Assembly (NCBI GenBank): GCA_046154585.1
Contig: JBJXDX010000164.1
Location: 1 to 64,000, forward strand
DNA length: 64,000 bases
Direction of reading: 5' to 3'
From: CADEFX01 sp046154585
GTDB lineage: Bacteria; Pseudomonadota; Alphaproteobacteria; Rhizobiales; Hyphomicrobiaceae
This document shows positions 43,378 through 51,759 of this stretch, piece after piece (the first letter of the stretch is position 1; each line of letters opens with the position of its first letter). A program made the translations under genes and the position numbers. The notes below the pieces were generated by a model. It made no database searches. It worked only from the letters and a program-made list of their open reading frames with translations, and was not told the DNA's origin.

Positions 43378-44406
43378 ATGAAACTCGGCGTTCACCTCAA
43401 CTCGCAGCATCCGGCCGATGAAGATCCCCGCCGCCGCTACGCCGAAACGGTCGAGCAGGTCCGCCTCATGCGCCAGCTCGGATACGATTCGATCTGGAGC
43501 GGCGAGCACCACGCGACCGACGGCTTCCACTACTTCCCGCTGATGGGCCTGATGCAGAGCCTCGCAGCCGAAGCCGAAGGCATGTACATTGGCACCAACA
43601 TCGTGCTCCTGCCGTTCCACAACCCGGTGGAGATGGCCGAGCTCGGCGCGTTCCTCGACGTTCTCTCCGGCGGCAAGTTCCTGTTCGGTGTCGGCCTCGG
43701 CTACCGGCAGGAGGAGTTCGATATCTTCCGCGTGCCCATCAAGGAGCGCGTGAGCCGCACGGCGGAGGGTGTCGAAATCATCCGCCGGCTGTGGACCGAG
43801 GACGGCGTCACGCATCACGGCCGGCATTGGCAGCTCGACAAAGTCACCATTCGGCCGCGTCCGGTGCAGCAGCCGTCGCCACCGATCCTCATTGCCGCGC
43901 AGGTGGAAGCGGCGATTCAGCGCGCGGCCAGGATCGGCGACGGCTGGTGCGTCGCCCCGCTTCCCAAAGTCGATGAGATCGTCAAGGAGGTCGCCACCTA
44001 CAAGACCGCCCGCAGCGCAGCCGGTCATCCGCCGGCCGAGCACATCGTCCGCTTGCTCGAGGTCGCCTGTGCCGCCGACGAGGAAACCGCCTTGCGGCGC
44101 GCCGCGCCGTTCCTGTTGTCCAAGTACGAGGCTTATGCGTCCTGGGGGCTCCCCGGCCTCGACTTCGACAAGAACGCCAAGCCCGAAGAGCAGCTCAAGC
44201 AGCTCGGCGCCAACCGCTTCGGCGTCGGTACGCCGGAGCAGGTGACCGAGGCTCTGCTGCAGCAGCATCGCGCCGGCATCACGCACGTCGCCATGCGCTT
44301 GAGCTGGCCCGGCATGAAGCAGGACGACATTCTCGCGGTGATTGAGGTTCTCGGCCGCAAGGTTTTCCCAGAGGTGCGCCGCCAGATAGCATCAGAGAAA
44401 AGCTGA
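43378..44406 (+). CDS. Luciferase-like (LLM) flavin- or F420-type oxidoreductase
   Basis: This 342-residue LLM protein reads MKLGVHLNSQHPADEDPRRR, YDSIWSGEHHATDGFHYFPL, FLDVLSGGKFLFGVGLGYRQ, and PILIAAQVEAAIQRAARIGD. The double His (GEHH) is typical of the FMN-dependent alkanal monooxygenase side of the superfamily as well, so the cofactor is less certain than for the others. It is the last gene of the F420 unit. Confidence 0.8.
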   Translation: MKLGVHLNSQHPADEDPRRRYAETVEQVRLMRQLGYDSIWSGEHHATDGFHYFPLMGLMQSLAAEAEGMYIGTNIVLLPFHNPVEMAELGAFLDVLSGGKFLFGVGLGYRQEEFDIFRVPIKERVSRTAEGVEIIRRLWTEDGVTHHGRHWQLDKVTIRPRPVQQPSPPILIAAQVEAAIQRAARIGDGWCVAPLPKVDEIVKEVATYKTARSAAGHPPAEHIVRLLEVACAADEETALRRAAPFLLSKYEAYASWGLPGLDFDKNAKPEEQLKQLGANRFGVGTPEQVTEALLQQHRAGITHVAMRLSWPGMKQDDILAVIEVLGRKVFPEVRRQIASEKS

Positions 44407-44438
44407 TCTGTAAGGGCGGCTGAACGGGAGCAGGAGGA

Positions 44439-44468
44439 GGGCCGATCAGATGCGGCGGAGATCGGCCC
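44439..44468 (+). terminator. Inverted repeat at the end of the F420 operon
   Basis: Nine-base arms GGGCCGATC and GATCGGCCC with a 12-base loop lie 33 bases after the last luciferase-like stop codon. No T-run follows. The rest of the 304-base gap up to 44710 shows no gene or other feature I can support. Confidence 0.45.
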
Positions 44469-44710
44469 CAAGGAAACGAAAGCGCGGGGTAAGCTCCTCC
44501 GTCCCCCTCTCCCGGGACCATCAGTCCACGCCCCAACCCCTGCTGGCAATCAGGCTCGTCAAGCAGGGTTAACGCGCGGCAACCGTCTTTGTACGGGCAA
44601 TGCTGGTTCGCATGTGGATTGATTGCCGCTGCCGCACTGTCGCATCGGACAGGTCAACCTTGTGCCGGTTGCGCGCATTCTCGTGCATCGATCGACAACA
44701 GGAGAAATCC

Positions 44711-45094
44711 ATGAGTGAAAGCAGCGGCGATCCACATGGCGGCGGGAACGATACTCCGGCTCCTCCGGCTTCGTACCAAGACACAGGTGGCGTACATGGC
44801 GCCAAGCCTCCAACATCTCAGCCAACCGATAGCGCAGTGCACGACAGCGGTGATTGCGGTTCGCTCCTCGATCTCGGCGAGCTTGGATCTTTGGTCTCCG
44901 GGCTGATCGATATCGACGTGGGGGCCGGGAGCGACGGTAGCACCCACGCTGCGGCGACAATCGACGATGTCGCCAGCGTTAGCCTTCTCGGTGGCGCCGA
45001 TCTGGTTGGAGGCTCCGGCATCCTGGGCGGCCTTGGCGGTCTCGATGCGTCTTGCCTGCTCGATAGTCTCCTGTGTGACGGAATTCTCTCCTGA
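44711..45094 (+). CDS. Unrecognised Gly/Asp-rich protein of the type I secretion locus
   Basis: I do not recognise this 127-residue protein. The first 55 residues are Pro/Gly/Ser-rich and hydrophilic. The rest alternates short hydrophobic and acidic segments (LLDLGELGSLVSGLIDIDVG; GGADLVGGSGILGGLGGLD) and ends LLCDGILS. It has no signal peptide and three Cys. Its ATG follows AGGAGA; an upstream in-frame start is poor. A position ahead of a type I exporter, acidity and the lack of a signal peptide make it a candidate exporter substrate or accessory. Confidence 0.55.
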   Translation: MSESSGDPHGGGNDTPAPPASYQDTGGVHGAKPPTSQPTDSAVHDSGDCGSLLDLGELGSLVSGLIDIDVGAGSDGSTHAAATIDDVASVSLLGGADLVGGSGILGGLGGLDASCLLDSLLCDGILS

Positions 45095-45148
45095 GATGCG
45101 GCGGACCCAGACCCGGAAGCGAACGCGGGATACGGACTGGGGTCGCAT

Positions 45149-45178
45149 CGAGCGCCCCGCTGCGGGGCGGGGCGCTCG
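45149..45178 (+). terminator. Strong hairpin between two small genes
   Basis: Perfect 11-base arms CGAGCGCCCCG and CGGGGCGCTCG flank an eight-base loop 55 bases after the first small gene, followed by TCTCCGATTTAAT. It probably terminates or attenuates transcription before the next gene, which would raise the first product over the exporter. Confidence 0.6.
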
Positions 45179-45305
45179 TCTCCGATTTAATGAAAATTGG
45201 AGGAAGTGCCGGCTAACGCGCGCTTAAGTCGACGTTGGCAATTCACGGCTCTCGATTCACGAAATCTGCAGGGGCGACGGGCACTGTGATGTGCGAGGAG
45301 CCGCC

Positions 45306-45671
45306 ATGAGTCCCGGACCGGAAAAGGATACCGACGATCCCGCGCTTGCGCGCGATGCAGGTGGCCGTGCGGATGCCGCCGCCCCGGCCGAGGCGGGGAA
45401 TGCACATGCCGAGATGCTCGATGTGGGCAGCCTGATCCGCGCAGCGCTTCTCAATGGTGCCGATCATCTCTCACTCAACGGCCAAGGTTTCGCTGCGCAC
45501 GCGGATGTGCCGAATGCACCCACCTATGACGGTCACGTGTCCCTGGCACTAGACGCAGAGATCCTCCCCGCCATCGACGCCACGCTCGACCTCCTCACGA
45601 CATCGACAGATTTGTTCGATGTCCCGACATTCGATTTCGGTCACTCCGCCGCAGATTCTGGAGACGCATAA
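45306..45671 (+). CDS. Unrecognised small acidic protein of the type I secretion locus
   Basis: I do not recognise this 121-residue protein. It is acidic and lacks Cys and a signal peptide. It has a hydrophilic Ala/Asp-rich start and a middle with LDVGSLIRAALLNGADHLSL. The C-terminal part is rich in Asp, Thr and Phe (LLTTSTDLFDVPTFDFGHS) and ends in a short acidic tail. The ATG follows GCGAGGAGCCGCC; a start 15 bases earlier is possible. The acidic-hydrophobic C-terminus resembles type I secretion signals in general character only. Confidence 0.55.
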   Translation: MSPGPEKDTDDPALARDAGGRADAAAPAEAGNAHAEMLDVGSLIRAALLNGADHLSLNGQGFAAHADVPNAPTYDGHVSLALDAEILPAIDATLDLLTTSTDLFDVPTFDFGHSAADSGDA

Positions 45672-45728
45672 TCGCGTCCGCTGCGCGACGGCGATGCAGG
45701 AATAACAGCGAGCTTGGGAGGTTCGTCG

Positions 45729-46700
45729 ATGCAACCGCAGCAAGCATTTGTAGCGCGCAGCCGCAAAGCGCAAGAGCGCGATCTCATGCAGCGCACGCTC
45801 GTGCAGGCGCCGCCGCACAAGGAGCGGGCACTCTGGAATTTCCTCACCTGGTCCTTCTTCATCGCGCAGGTGCTCGCTGCCGAGCAGTTCGTCGGCGCGC
45901 AGGCCAAGGCCGCCGAAGGCCTGGACTTGAAAGCGTCCGATGCGACCGCCGCGTTGGCGTCGCCCTTGGAGGCGCTGGCCGCCGCGGATGGCACCGGCAA
46001 TGCAATGGAAGATGTGCCTTCGAGCCTAGGCGCCAGCCTTGACGATGTATTCGCCCCGTTTCTCAAGCTCGGCAATTTCGACGGCTCGGTGATCGATCTC
46101 GACTCGATTGCGCGTTCGGAGGATCAGTCGATCGCCATAGCCGCGTACGGCGTAGGAGCGTCGTCCGAGCCATCCTCGCCTGGCGATGGCCTCGTGTCTG
46201 ATCCTGTCGTCGACGTCGTCATTCCGGACATCCTCGATGTGATCGGCGACGCGACCGGCCCGCTGCTCAACACCGTTGAGGACATCGTCGCCACGCTGAC
46301 CCAGATTGTCGGCGGCATCACCGACCCGCTGTCGGGCACGGTAGGCAATGTCGCGCATGTCCTCGACGACATCGTGCACGACGTGCTTGCGCCGGTGACC
46401 GATCTCGTCGCGGACCTCACTCAGCCCCTGGACGACGTACTGGCGTCGGCCGGTCAGTTGAGCTTCCCCGTGCTCGGTCTGCTTGGCGAGCTGGACGAGC
46501 TTTTCAAGAACGGCCGCTACACCGACTACAACATCGAGCTGCAGTCGAGCCTTCCGGGCGCGTCCGCCACGACATCGGCCGATCCCATCACGTCGGTCAC
46601 GACTGCCACCGCGGATGTGGTGGATCACGTCGTCGATACGGCTGCGCGTCCGCTTGCACACCTCCTCGACGATCTGGGCTCGCGAGACGGCCTGCTCTAA
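45729..46700 (+). CDS. Unrecognised helical protein coupled to the type I exporter
   Basis: I do not recognise this 323-residue protein. Near residues 37-55 is a hydrophobic stretch (ALWNFLTWSFFIAQVLAAEQF) that could be a signal anchor. From about residue 155 a long pattern of 10-12-residue amphipathic units begins (DIVATLTQIVGG, VLDDIVHDVLAPV, DLVADLTQPLDDVL). It is Asp-rich and Cys-free. The start follows TGGGAGG. Its stop overlaps the ATPase start (TAATG), so translation is coupled; it is a likely substrate or a membrane accessory of the exporter. Confidence 0.6.
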   Translation: MQPQQAFVARSRKAQERDLMQRTLVQAPPHKERALWNFLTWSFFIAQVLAAEQFVGAQAKAAEGLDLKASDATAALASPLEALAAADGTGNAMEDVPSSLGASLDDVFAPFLKLGNFDGSVIDLDSIARSEDQSIAIAAYGVGASSEPSSPGDGLVSDPVVDVVIPDILDVIGDATGPLLNTVEDIVATLTQIVGGITDPLSGTVGNVAHVLDDIVHDVLAPVTDLVADLTQPLDDVLASAGQLSFPVLGLLGELDELFKNGRYTDYNIELQSSLPGASATTSADPITSVTTATADVVDHVVDTAARPLAHLLDDLGSRDGLL

Positions 46701-48571
46701 TGCTGGATCGCGTACGTCTGCCGCCGGATAGTCTGGACAAGCTCAGCGGCTACGCCGCCCAGTGGCTGGCTGCCGCCTCAGCTTATGTTTCCCGCCTGAT
46801 CGCGCACCGGGACCGGCCGCAGCAAGGTTCGGACGACCCCTCCGCCGATCCCCTGCAGCACTGGCGCCGGATCGCCCGCCGCAACATCGTCGGCGTTGCC
46901 GTGTTCTCGGTCTTCGTCAACCTGCTGATGCTGACGATGCCGATCTACCTGTTCCAGATCTCCGACCGCGTGCTGACGAGCCACAGCCTCGATACTCTCG
47001 TGATGCTGTCGTTGGTGGCGTTCGGCTTCGTCGCCGTCCTGTCCCTGCTCGACACCGTCCGCCGCCAGGTGCTCGGCCGCCTTGCAACGCGCATGGAAAC
47101 GACGCTCGGCGGCCCGGTCCTGGCCTCCGTCGTCTCGCTCGCGCCGGCCAGTGATGGTGGCAACATTCTCCCGCTGCGCTATCTGCATCAGGTGCGCAGC
47201 TTCATCGCCAGCCCCACTATGCTGGTGCTGTTCGATGCGCCTCTGGCGCCGCTTTACTTCGGCACGGTGTTCCTGATCCATCCGCACCTCGGCTTCATCT
47301 CTCTGATCGCCGGGCTCCTGCTCGCCGCCATCGCCGTCCTGAACCAGAAGGCGACCGCCAACCCCTTGGCGCAGGCCGCGCTGCATGCCTCGCGCGCCGA
47401 GGCCCAGGCCGATGCCCTTGCGCGTAATGCCCAGGTTATCAACGCCATGGGCATGCTCAACGAGAGCGTCCATCAGTGGGGCCGCAGTGAAGCCGCAGCC
47501 CTCACCGTGCAGACCGGGGCACTCGACCGCGGCTACTGGATCAGCGGCCTGTCGCGCTTCGTGCGTCTCATGACCCAGATCGTGACGCTCGCCTGGGGCG
47601 CCTATCTCGCCCTCAAGGGCGGCCTGACCGGCGGCATGATGATCGCCGCATCGATCATTGCCGGCCGCGCGCTGCAACCGCTCGAGGGCATGATCGAAGG
47701 CTGGCGCAGTCTGATGCACGCGCGCGTGGCCTACGCCCGCGTCTGCGCCGTGGTCGACTCCCTGCGCAACGAGAGGCCGCGCCTGCTGCTGCCCAGGCCC
47801 GAAGGCCGGCTGACGGCCGACAAGCTGCTCTACCTGCCCGCCGGCACCAAGGAGCCCGTGCTCAACGGCGTCAGCTTCGAGCTGCAGCCCGGCCAATCGC
47901 TCGCCGTGGTGGGACCGTCCGGCTCGGGCAAGTCCACGCTCGCGCGCATTCTTGTTGGCTGCCTGCTGCCGACGGCGGGCAAGGTGCGCCTCGACTCCAC
48001 GGAACTGCGCAATTGGGACCGGCGCCAGTTCGGCGAATTCACCGGCTACCTGCCGCAGGAGGTCGAGCTCTTTCCCGGCACCATCCGCGAGAACGTCTGC
48101 CGCATGCGCGACGATCTTCCCGATGAGACGGTCTACAATGCGGCCGTACTATCGGGCGTGCACGACATGATCTGCCACCTGCCGAACGGCTATGAAACCG
48201 TTCTCGAGCGCAGCGGTGCGCCTCTCTCCGGCGGGCAGAAGCAGCGCATCGCGCTGGCCCGCGCGTTCTTCGGCAATCCCGCGCTCGTCGTCCTCGATGA
48301 GCCGAACTCCAATCTCGATGCCGCCGGCGAGCAGGCGCTGGCCGAATCGCTGCAGCGCGCCAAGGAGAAGGGCATCACCGTCGTCGTCGTCACGCAGCGT
48401 CCGTCGTTGCTCAACATCGTCGACAAGGTCCTGATCCTGCGCGGCGGCCGCGCCGAAGCCTTCGGCAGCCCGCAGGAGGTGCTGCGTCGCCTGCACAGCA
48501 CCGGCGTCAATGTCGCGCAAAGCCCGCCGCCGGCCGCCATCCACAATTCGAGCGCGGCATCCGCCGGATAG
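46700..48571 (+). CDS. Type I secretion permease/ATPase (PrtD/HasD-like)
   Basis: This 623-residue inner-membrane ABC exporter has a hydrophilic N-terminal stretch of about 55 residues. Six transmembrane helices follow, with NLLMLTMPIYLFQISDRVLT and FDAPLAPLYFGTVFLIHPH typical of the PrtD group. The nucleotide-binding domain has GPSGSGKST, LSGGQKQRIALARAF and VVLDEPNSNLD. There is no C39 peptidase domain, so substrates should carry uncleaved C-terminal signals. It acts with the HlyD-like protein next to it and a TolC-type outer-membrane protein not seen here. Confidence 0.9.
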   Translation: MLDRVRLPPDSLDKLSGYAAQWLAAASAYVSRLIAHRDRPQQGSDDPSADPLQHWRRIARRNIVGVAVFSVFVNLLMLTMPIYLFQISDRVLTSHSLDTLVMLSLVAFGFVAVLSLLDTVRRQVLGRLATRMETTLGGPVLASVVSLAPASDGGNILPLRYLHQVRSFIASPTMLVLFDAPLAPLYFGTVFLIHPHLGFISLIAGLLLAAIAVLNQKATANPLAQAALHASRAEAQADALARNAQVINAMGMLNESVHQWGRSEAAALTVQTGALDRGYWISGLSRFVRLMTQIVTLAWGAYLALKGGLTGGMMIAASIIAGRALQPLEGMIEGWRSLMHARVAYARVCAVVDSLRNERPRLLLPRPEGRLTADKLLYLPAGTKEPVLNGVSFELQPGQSLAVVGPSGSGKSTLARILVGCLLPTAGKVRLDSTELRNWDRRQFGEFTGYLPQEVELFPGTIRENVCRMRDDLPDETVYNAAVLSGVHDMICHLPNGYETVLERSGAPLSGGQKQRIALARAFFGNPALVVLDEPNSNLDAAGEQALAESLQRAKEKGITVVVVTQRPSLLNIVDKVLILRGGRAEAFGSPQEVLRRLHSTGVNVAQSPPPAAIHNSSAASAG

Positions 48572-48594
48572 CCCAGGAACACCTCATCATAAGC

Positions 48595-49938
48595 TTGTGT
48601 CCCAGCCTCGATCAGTGGCACCGCAGCGTTCCCTCCGGAACGCGCGGGCCGATCCTGCTCGGCGCCGCCGTGCTGCTGCTCTGCCTCGGCGGCTTCGGCG
48701 TGTGGGCCGCGGTCGCGCCGCTTGATGGCGCCGTCGTCGTGTCGGGCTCATTCGTCGCCACCGGCCAGAACAAGCAGGTGCAGCATCTCGAGGGTGGCAT
48801 CATCCGCGAGGTGCTGGTGCAGGAAGGTCAGCTCGTCGAAGCCGATCAGCCGCTCGTGCGCCTCGATGAGACGTCGGCCCTGACCAAGCTGCGGCGCCTG
48901 GTCGTGCGCCGCCATCGCCTCGTCATCATGAAGGCGCGGCTGGAGGCCGAAATCGCCGGTAAGCCGTCCTTCAGCCTTCCAGCGGAGGCCAAAGGCGACG
49001 ACGTCGAGGTTGCCGCCATCTTTGCTCGTCAGAAGATGGAGCTCGCTGCGCGCCGCGCACGCCTTCTCGACGAGGAACAAGTGCTGCAGAAGGAGATCGC
49101 CGGTCTGCAGGAGAGCATCACCGGCCTGCGCGCACAGATCGTGGCCACCAACAGCCGCCTGGGCCTGTTCGCCGAGGAGCTGAAGGACAAGACCGACCTC
49201 ATGAACCGGCAGCTCGTCCGCAAGACCGACGTGTTCATCGTGCAGCGCGCCGAGGCCGGGCTCGCCGGCGAGCTGGCCAGCCTGCAGGCCCGCCTCGCCG
49301 ATTCGCGCGAGCGCATCTCGCGCGCCGAGCAGCAGATCGCGCAGCTCCGCTCAGCGGCGATGCAGAAATCCCTCGAGGAGCTGCGCGCCACCGACACCGA
49401 GCTTGACGACGTGCGCGAGCAGGCCAACGCCGCTCTCGACGTTGCCGAGCGGTCCGAGGTGCGGGCGCCGGTGCGCGGCATCGTCGTCAAGCTCAACCAT
49501 CACACGCGCGGCGGCGTCGTCGCGGCCGGCGCCGTCATCCTGGAGCTCCTGCCTGCCAACGAGGATCTGATCATCGAGGCGCGGCTCAATCCGACGGACG
49601 TCGCTTATGTCAGGAGCGGGCTCGATGCGCTGGTCCGGCTAACCGCCCTCAATCAGCGCTTGACGCCCATGATCGATGGCAAGGTTACCTACCTGTCGGC
49701 CGACACCGTCACCCAGGCCGACGCACGGGCGCGCACCAATGCTGACCTTCAGCCGCGCCACTCGTTCATCGTGCGCGTCAGCCTCGATGCCCAGGATGCG
49801 CGCGCCAAGGTGGCTGACTTCCGCCCCACGCCCGGCATGCCCGCCGATGTCTTCATCAAGACCGGCGAGCGCACCTTCTTCGAATACATCATGAAGCCCG
49901 TGCTCGACAGCTTCGCCCGCGCCTTCCGCGAGCATTGA
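48595..49938 (+). CDS. HlyD-family type I secretion adaptor
   Basis: This 447-residue periplasmic adaptor has one N-terminal transmembrane segment (ILLGAAVLLLCLGGFGVWAAV) and a lipoyl-like half motif (QHLEGGIIREVLVQEGQLVE). A long coiled coil follows (about residues 90-280), then the second half motif (SEVRAPVRGIVVKLNHHTRG) and a beta-barrel C-terminus ending FEYIMKPVLDSFARAFREH, as in PrtE/HasE. The start appears to be a TTG 23 bases after the ATPase stop, with a weak ribosome site; the exact start is uncertain. Confidence 0.87.
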   Translation: MCPSLDQWHRSVPSGTRGPILLGAAVLLLCLGGFGVWAAVAPLDGAVVVSGSFVATGQNKQVQHLEGGIIREVLVQEGQLVEADQPLVRLDETSALTKLRRLVVRRHRLVIMKARLEAEIAGKPSFSLPAEAKGDDVEVAAIFARQKMELAARRARLLDEEQVLQKEIAGLQESITGLRAQIVATNSRLGLFAEELKDKTDLMNRQLVRKTDVFIVQRAEAGLAGELASLQARLADSRERISRAEQQIAQLRSAAMQKSLEELRATDTELDDVREQANAALDVAERSEVRAPVRGIVVKLNHHTRGGVVAAGAVILELLPANEDLIIEARLNPTDVAYVRSGLDALVRLTALNQRLTPMIDGKVTYLSADTVTQADARARTNADLQPRHSFIVRVSLDAQDARAKVADFRPTPGMPADVFIKTGERTFFEYIMKPVLDSFARAFREH

Positions 49939-50031
49939 CCCGGCCTTTGACGTGCTCTTTTCCGCTTTGAATGAACGCGAGGGGTTCCGTTGCGGGCTCG
50001 CACGGTTGTGACCTGGGTCGCGGCTCGCCTG

Positions 50032-50081
50032 AAAGCGCGCCTTCGACGCGATGCTGAAGGCGCGCCTTCGACGCGACGCCG
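50032..50081 (+). repeat. Two-copy direct repeat, about 25 bases
   Basis: GCGCGCCTTCGACGCGA occurs at 50035-50051 and 50060-50076, each preceded by CTGAAR, giving a period of 25 bases. It lies in the non-coding gap after the HlyD-like gene. Confidence 0.6.
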
Positions 50082-50119
50082 GGAGGACAAATGTGAGGCG
50101 CGGCCGTGCTCCCTCCTGC

Positions 50120-50220
50120 TGTCATCCCGGGCAAGCGCGGGCCGAGACGATGGACAAGGTGGACGGCGTCAATTCCCGCGCGCGACCCGGGACCCAGAGT
50201 CTCATGCGGCAGCGAGTGGG
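50120..50220 (+). repeat. Dispersed REP-like repeat, copy 1
   Basis: This copy contains GTCATCCCGGGCAAGCGC near its left end and GTCAATTCCCGCGCGCGACC then CGGGACCCAGAG near its right end. The ends are partly complementary (CCCGGG parts), so the element can fold. Copies occur at 56571-56760 and 62988-63160. It lies between the 3' ends of two convergent genes. Confidence 0.7.
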
Positions 50221-50236
50221 GCCGCCAGTGCCGACA

Positions 50237-50749
50237 CTATAGCGAGTTGCGGAAGTAGCAGGAGTCTTTCGGCGCGCACCAATGCGAGCCCTCGGGCACC
50301 TCGACCGCCGCATCATCGATCCACGATCCGTCGGGCAGCAGCCGTTCGACCGCCCAGCGATGCGGCCGCCAATTGAGGTCGACCCGCAGCCGCAAATCGC
50401 CGTAGATAGCCGCCGTCATAAAATCCGTCGCCTCCGCCATCGAGCCGAACTCCTCGCTGCACGGGCCGAGCAGCACCTGGCACCGGCCGCCCTCCGTCGA
50501 CAACGTCACCGCAAATCCATGCACCGAGACCGGCGACACCGTGATTCGGTTCTTCCGGCAGGTCGCCTTCAGCTCGCCATGCTGCGCCAGAAGGCCGTCG
50601 AGCCATCGCAGCGCCAGGATCTGAAAGGCCCGCGAGATGTTCGCTTCCGAGTCCGCCCGGCTGGGGCCGGGCGGGCCCGCAAGCAACACGGATTCATGAT
50701 GGGTCGCCGGAGCGGGAAATTCCGGCAGGACGGCACACAGCTGGGACAC
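50237..50749 (-). CDS. Unrecognised protein next to a lux-box-like site
   Basis: I do not recognise this 170-residue soluble protein. It has a helical segment near residues 38-60 (ISRAFQILALRWLDGLLAQH) and a C-terminal half rich in aromatics (DLNWRPHRWAVERLLPDGSW). It has no signal peptide and is not a LuxI-type synthase. The start is a GTG behind GGAGCCCTCCC. A strong dyad 72-97 bases upstream may control it through the LuxR-type gene next door. Confidence 0.55.
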   Translation of the reverse strand: MSQLCAVLPEFPAPATHHESVLLAGPPGPSRADSEANISRAFQILALRWLDGLLAQHGELKATCRKNRITVSPVSVHGFAVTLSTEGGRCQVLLGPCSEEFGSMAEATDFMTAAIYGDLRLRVDLNWRPHRWAVERLLPDGSWIDDAAVEVPEGSHWCAPKDSCYFRNSL

Positions 50750-50820
50750 GGGAGGGCTCCGATCATTCAGTGACCGGATCAGCCTACGGATTTTCTCGCG
50801 ATCGCGTCACTGGCGGAGAC

Positions 50821-50846
50821 GGCAGCTGTCGTAAACGACAGGTGCC
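50821..50846. promoter_or_regulatory. Lux-box-like dyad
   Basis: The core CTGTCGTAAACGACAG (50826-50841) is a perfect dyad around AA and fits the CTG-N10-CAG rule of lux-type boxes. The symmetry extends to 12-base arms with one mismatch. It lies between the luxR-type gene (which ends at 50853) and the start of the unknown gene at 50749. A simple hairpin terminator is the alternative, but no T-run follows on the luxR strand. Confidence 0.65.
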
Positions 50847-50852
50847 AGCCCC

Positions 50853-51542
50853 CTACAACGCAATGAGTTGCTGCGCCACGGCCTTGGCCACGGCCTGGGT
50901 CGTGGTCAGGCAATCGAGCTTCTCACGGGCGGCGTTGAGGTGGAAGCGCACGGTCCGCTCGCTGATGCCGAGGATGACGCCCGCCTCCCACGCCGTCTTT
51001 CCTTCGGCGATCCACTTGAGGCATTCGAGCTCACGGGCGGAGATGAGCATATCCCGCTCGGTATCGTGCCCCCAGATACGCAGCATATGCTGATGGAAAT
51101 AGCCGCCGAGCGTCTGGAATTCCCGGGCCAGCGCTTTCTTCTTGTCCGGCCAGTTCTCAAAGCTCTCGTTGGCCGCAATACAGAAGCTGGCCATTTCTCC
51201 ATGCGATGCGCGCAGCGGAAACGACAGGGTGGCTTCTACCGAGCTGGTTGGTCTTTGCGCCATCTCGGCCCAATCGAGCGGCTCGCGAAACATGGCCGCC
51301 AATCCGCCGAGCTGTCCGGTGCTGACCGGTTCGTGGCTGACGCACTGCTTCAGCCACCGGTCCGAATAGGCGCATTGCATATAGCGCCCGCGCTGCTGGC
51401 CGATCGGAATGTTGAGCGCGATGTAGACCACGTCGGCGAGCGGATAGGCGGACCGCGCGACCTTGAGGAAAGCCGCGCCTTCGGAGCGCTCCTGAATCTC
51501 GGTTGTGCAGATCCCGAGATCTTGCAGAACTGTCTCGAACAT
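50853..51542 (-). CDS. LuxR-type transcriptional regulator, no LuxI nearby
   Basis: This 229-residue regulator (244 from a TTG 45 bases upstream) has an N-terminal autoinducer-binding-like domain, with YSDRWLKQCVSHEPVS and FREPLDWAE in the positions of the family's YPxxW, DP and PxxW motifs; the usual DP reads EP. The C-terminal LuxR helix-turn-helix is clear (LISARELECLKWIAEGKTAW, then ILGISERTVRFHLNAAREKL). No acyl-homoserine lactone synthase is in the window, so it is a solo. Its upstream region is markedly AT-rich. Confidence 0.82.
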   Translation of the reverse strand: MFETVLQDLGICTTEIQERSEGAAFLKVARSAYPLADVVYIALNIPIGQQRGRYMQCAYSDRWLKQCVSHEPVSTGQLGGLAAMFREPLDWAEMAQRPTSSVEATLSFPLRASHGEMASFCIAANESFENWPDKKKALAREFQTLGGYFHQHMLRIWGHDTERDMLISARELECLKWIAEGKTAWEAGVILGISERTVRFHLNAAREKLDCLTTTQAVAKAVAQQLIAL

Positions 51543-51741
51543 TGTGATCCGCGCGCTGAAATGCGTATTGAATAGTGTGTCGATCAAATAGCGGGCTGAA
51601 TATAGGAAAATGAAATATGTATCGGCAAAGAGCGAGGCGTAGAAAATAAGGTCTGGGGTTTATTGGCAACGTTTATTTAAAATCCGCAATTTAATAATTT
51701 GGCTCGCTAAATATTAATTGCACCAACCGCCACGCGAGTAA

Positions 51742-51758
51742 CCGCTCGGGGTGAGCGG
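51742..51758 (-). terminator. Short hairpin after the hypothetical gene
   Basis: CCGCTC and GAGCGG pair around a five-base loop, two bases beyond the stop codon of the minus-strand gene that ends at 51760. It is followed by TTACTCG. It is a weak terminator candidate. Confidence 0.35.
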
Positions 51759-51759
51759 A

